From: Cavenderia fasciculata
Taxonomy: Eukaryota; Evosea; Eumycetozoa; Acytosteliales; Cavenderiaceae
DNA length: 64,000 bases
Assembly: GCF_000203815.1 (NCBI RefSeq)
Contig: NW_004457729.1
Location: forward strand, 3,782,674 to 3,846,673
Direction of reading: 5' to 3'
The translations under genes were made by a program, and so were the position numbers. Positions within the stretch are counted from its first letter, which is position 1, and each line of letters starts with the position of its first letter. This document shows, piece after piece, positions 60,374-64,000 of the stretch. Below the pieces are notes generated by a model. It saw only the letters and a program-made list of their open reading frames with translations. It did not search any database and was not told where the DNA came from.

Positions 60374-61374
60374 TTAAAGATAGTTGAAAAGACCACCACC
60401 ACCTATTCCAATTGAACCAATATAGAGATTACAACCCAAACGAAGAGCTTTCATTACTTTCAAGTTGAAATGAGCTGTTGAATCACTGTAATATCCTCTT
60501 TTGAAAGTTCTACATGTTTCTGGCAGAGAAACCAATACTGATAAAAGGAGGTAGTTTTCTCTATTGAGTGCTAAAATGATAGATATTATAAAAAATCTAA
60601 AATATATTTATAGAATTTAGAATATATTAATTTAGGAGTAGAGTATTTTTTTGTTGGTTTGTTTACATACAAAATTGAAAGCGAAAAAATAAATAGGATT
60701 GAATTTTTCTTTCCAAGTAGGGTATTGATTGTTATGATTCCAGCTCTTTCATCTTCATCAATGTCTCGATGGTATCCCGACACTAGACAAATAACTAGAA
60801 TTAATAGAATTGGTGTCAAGAGGAGATAAAACATTTGATTTGGTAATTGGTTGGTCAGCAGACAATGGTAAATGACCGATGTACAAATAGCATACGATGC
60901 AAATGATATTGGACCCAATGCAATATACTTTAGATGTGTATAGGTACATGTATTAAACATGAGTGAAATAAAATATATTACAAACATTTTAGCCATCCAT
61001 TCAGTCTCTTGTCGACCATTACATAGAGTGGTTAGGTAAATGGTTAAAATAATCATAATCGATATGGAAACGACAATGTATCGAAGTAGATTTGCTATTG
61101 ATACCACTTCAAATAGTGTTCGATCAGTTGAAGTCTCTGCATCGTCTACACCTGATACATAGTCAACATAAGAGTTGATCATGTAATAGATACAGTGACC
61201 AAAAAATGATAGGACACTTAAAATACCAAACATCAATAGTCCATTTTCTCTTTGAAAGAATGAACTCAATCCAACTTGTGATTGTGCAATTGCCAATGCC
61301 AATGCTTCCAAAACCAATACTGTTTGATATGCATTTAATCTACTAGCTTTTAAATATGAATTAATAGTTTCCAT
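60374..61374 (-). CDS. UBIAD1-like UbiA prenyltransferase, intact copy 1
   Basis: Exons 60671-61374 and 60374-60596 give 308 residues. Like UBIAD1 and MenA, it is expected to span the membrane 8-9 times and to transfer a prenyl chain to a quinone-type acceptor. Seen directly: the first metal-binding motif NSYVDYVSGVDDAETSTDRTLFE (given in part; Asn and two Asp positions as in NxxxDxxxxxD), the central FKYIALG-like segment YIALGPISF, and the second motif YHRDIDEDERAG. One intron falls after the motif region, at the same place as in its sisters. The substrate is unknown. A hotdog thioesterase gene is next upstream. Tandem duplicates suggest a lineage-specific lipid or meroterpenoid product, which is inference. 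Confidence 0.87.
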
Positions 61375-61623
61375 TAAACTTTAATAATATTTCTTATTTT
61401 TTAAACAAATAATAATATTATTTAAATATTTACGTTAACATAATATATACCGTATTTCTTGTAGTCTGGCAAGAAGATTTTAAAAGTTTTACACTACTTA
61501 GGAATCTCTAGATATCTTTTGTATTCTATTATAGTTGGTGGTGGGTTGGGTTGATATAATATTAAATATATTTGCCTCATTTATTACATGTTTGCGTATG
61601 GGTGATGTGTTGTACGTGTGATA

Positions 61624-61670
<47 letters not shown>
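61375..61670. repeat. Short gap ending in an ATT microsatellite
   Basis: AT-rich spacer. Positions about 61626-61672 are an uninterrupted ATT/TAA repeat that runs into the stop codon of the thioesterase gene, so repeat-length change could affect its 3' end. Confidence 0.8.
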
Positions 61671-61674
<4 letters not shown>

Positions 61675-62333
61675 ATTTTAGCTTGAGGAATTGATAAGAA
61701 CTTATTATGTGATCCTTTTGCAATGACACCTCTTTCATTTCTGATGGTAGTGTCTGTAAAAGCTAGATTCTTTCCAATCTTGTATGCACATGATTCAATG
61801 ATAATTGGTTTGCCAGCAGGCGCTGCATTGGCATAGTTAATGACTAAATCAACACTAACACTTGGATTAACCTTTCCACTGAATATAATAATTCCAATTG
61901 AACTTATAATACTATAAACATCATGATATTAATTAATATAAATATAAATAAACTTTGTATTATATTATGTGTATACATACTCTACCAATGTAGCAATTGA
62001 ACCACCATGTAAAGTATTTAAAATATTACATAAATCAATTGGTACTACCATCGTATAAGTAACAGTGCTGTTAAAAAAAATTGTTGTTTTTGGTGAGGAG
62101 GGTTAGTAAAACAATTGTTATTGGCATCATACCATATACATCAATATTTATATAAATAACACATACCTTTTGACAAAGTCAATAGTATCTAATTGAATAT
62201 GTTTCATAAATAGTTTCTCGATAAAGTTTGCAGCTTCTTCCCATTCCCTTAGCATTGTCAACGTTTGTTCATATTTAATCTTATCCTTTGATTCATCTTT
62301 ATAGATTACTTTAATCTCTTTTGTGTTGTTCAT
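61671..62333 (-). CDS. Hotdog-fold acyl-CoA thioesterase (ACOT13/THEM2-like)
   Basis: Exons 62167-62333, 61981-62067 and 61671-61911 give 164 residues. It belongs to the 4HBT/PaaI hotdog family. Motifs are NTLHGGSIATLVD (the HGG turn and following helix carry the active site in THEM2), VSVDLVINYANAAPAGKPI, and KIGKNLAFTDTTIRNERG. ACOT13-type enzymes hydrolyse acyl-CoA or aryl-thioesters as tetramers, in the cytosol or at mitochondria. No targeting peptide is visible. It is embedded between two UBIAD1-like genes on the same strand, with 296-nt and 212-nt gaps; this may be chance, or it could release a thioester intermediate for prenylation. Confidence 0.85.
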
Positions 62334-62545
62334 ATTGTTGTATATAAAGTTATTATTATTATTGTTGAAGAGCTCTTCTTCCTTGTAAACAATGACCCAA
62401 GGTTTGACTAGCCCAAGATACTTTCAAAGTTAATAATGAAAAAAACGACACAACAATCGAATGAATAACCCAAAAAAGGAAATACTCGACGTGATTTAAA
62501 AAGAACTATATGTAGATATATATATTTATTTATTTATTTATTTGT

Positions 62546-63545
62546 TTAAATAAGTTCAACACTTGGATTATTTATACCACCTAATCCCAATGAAATAATA
62601 TAGAGGGAACAACCCCAACGAAAAGCGTTCAACATTCTAATATTGAATCTGGCAGAATCGCCATGATACCCCTTTTTATAAAGTTGGCAAACCTCTGGAA
62701 ATGATATCAATGTTGTTAAAAGTAAATAGTTTTGTAAATAGAATGCTAAATAGATTGACATTATAAATACTCTAAAATAATTGTAATAAAAAACATTAGT
62801 ATTTTTGTCTTATAGCGGATTCTTTTGGAACTTACATAAGTGAAAGAGTAAATAAAAAATAAATGGAATTTTTCTTGCCAAGCATAGTATTGATTGTTTT
62901 GATACCAGCTTTATTATCTTCATCAATGTCACGATGGTAACCGGCCATAAGACAATTGGTGAGGAATAGTGTGATGGGAGTTGACAGATAATAAAATAGG
63001 GGACCTGGTAACTGGTTGGTTAAAAGACAATGATAGATGATGGATGTGCATATAGCATACGATGCAAATGATATTGGACCCAGTGCAATATACTTGAAAT
63101 GTGTGTATGATAGAGTATTGAACATGAGTGACATAAAGTAGAGTATAAACATTCTAGACATCCATTCAGTATCCGGACTGTGACACAAAGTGGTTAGATA
63201 GAATGTAAGACCAATCATGATACCAATCGAGACCACAATATATCTAAGTAGAGTTGATACTGATACCACTTCAAATAGAGTTCGATCACTACATGTTTTT
63301 GGGTCATCTACACCTGTAACATAGTCAACGTAGGAATTGATCATGTAATAGATACAATGACCAAAGAATGATATGACACTGAGTACACCAAACATTAAGA
63401 ATGCATTGTCTCTTTGAAAATACGATCCTAGACCAACTTGTACTTGAGCAATTGATAAAGCCAATGTTTCCAAAATGACAACTGTCAAATAAATGGTGAT
63501 TCTACTAGCTTTTAAATATGATTTAACCAGTTCTATTACTCCCAT
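62546..63545 (-). CDS. UBIAD1-like UbiA prenyltransferase, intact copy 2
   Basis: Exons 62836-63545 and 62546-62771 give 311 residues. It has the same family and features as the copy at 60374. The first Asp motif is NSYVDYVTGVDDPKTCSDRT (the CSDRT where others have S/T-SDRT), then YIALGPISF, then AGYHRDIDEDNKAG. Hydrophobic helices fill the rest. It is a little more diverged in its C-terminal exon (KKGYHGDSARFN, GCSLYIISLGLGG). Start ATG 63545 is followed by a short amphipathic segment, MGVIELVKSYLKASR, shared with the others (SYLKASR, SYFKAGR). Confidence 0.87.
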
Positions 63546-64000
63546 ATTTTAACAAATTAATTAATTAATTTATTTAATTAATTAATTAAACTAAACTTTG
63601 ATTTAATTTGAAAAAGTAATTATTAATATAAAGTATATTTATATTTATCATTCATATGAGCTGAATGAATGACTGAATGAATGAATGGATGAAGATCTTT
63701 ATCCAACAAAAATAATAATAATAATTATTATTATTATTAATATGGCGAATAAATTCATTTATTAGTACCACCACTAATCTCCATCTTAATGAATGTTTGT
63801 AGTTTGAAATTCCCAATTTGCGGTTGAAGAGATAAATTAAGGTGTGTGTATCTAAAGATACATATATCTTTGTTGCGTATTATATATTTATATTTTGTAT
63901 TCTCCAAGAAGATCTCAAGATAAGATGAAGAATCTACAGCGACGATACCATACCAACATGTACATGTTGGTTGATTTGATCAACTGTAGTGTGCAGTTGT
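63546..64000. other. Intergenic end of window
   Basis: AT-rich promoter-like DNA (TTAATTAA repeats) upstream of the last prenyltransferase, then mixed sequence. ACATGTACATGT near the end is a small palindrome. No gene is seen. Confidence 0.5.

Noticed and set aside
1-64000. CRISPR arrays, rRNA genes, intact transposons
   Set aside because: None seen. The repeats are microsatellites or gene-internal, and no transposase, integrase or reverse-transcriptase motif was recognised.

Overview
The window looks like nuclear DNA of a dictyostelid social amoeba. Intergenic DNA is very AT-rich and full of TAA/ATT, CA and AG/CT runs. Introns are short (mostly 60-110 nt) with GTATGT/GTAAGT donors. Proteins carry long N, Q, S and T runs, and several families are typical of dictyostelids: a PdeD/GbpA-type cyclic-nucleotide phosphodiesterase, ComC-type EGF/TIG surface proteins, expanded O-methyltransferases and many Ras proteins. 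Coding cores are much more GC-rich than I would expect for D. discoideum, so a group 1 or group 2 species (Cavenderia, Heterostelium or similar) is more likely. That assignment is inference.

Layout: (1) 1.8-12.1 kb, plus strand: a membrane-inserted FAD monooxygenase, a cyclic-nucleotide phosphodiesterase, a double F-box/LRR-like protein and a divergent Ras. (2) 12.6-21.1 kb, minus strand: an O-methyltransferase, an 11-exon ComC-like receptor and a His/Ser-rich zinc-ribbon protein, with a stray copy of the ras 5' end at 15.08 kb. (3) 23.7-28.1 kb: an NPC1 sterol transporter. (4) 28.1-34.9 kb: a 6.8-kb stretch with no recognisable gene, ahead of a three-RRM RNA-binding protein. (5) 37.5-47.8 kb, minus strand: a Q/N-rich coiled-coil protein with a reading-frame problem, a ubiquitin ligase combining an RBR-like front half with a MYCBP2-type RCR catalytic end, and a three-gene group in which two paralogous membrane proteins flank an unknown 642-residue protein. 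(6) 48.4-57.8 kb, plus strand: a WH2/polyproline actin regulator, a second ComC-like receptor and a PH-TIPE lipid-binding protein. (7) 58.4-63.5 kb, minus strand: a tandem array of UBIAD1-like prenyltransferases (two intact, one with a nonsense codon, one reduced to a terminal-exon relic) with a hotdog thioesterase inside it.

The genes do not form one pathway. Themes are surface and cell-cell signalling (ComC-like proteins, Ras, cyclic-nucleotide phosphodiesterase), lipid and sterol handling (NPC1, PH-TIPE, prenyltransferases, thioesterase) and ubiquitin ligation. The most interesting items are the UBZ/RBR/RCR hybrid ligase, the decaying prenyltransferase array, the duplicated ras start fragment, the unknown membrane-gene trio with four CACGTG palindromes upstream, and the long complex non-coding stretch before the RNA-binding gene. 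Exon joins were deduced by hand from splice signals and phase; they are consistent in length but not experimentally supported. Several long ORFs begin at TTG, so ATG starts were chosen for these.
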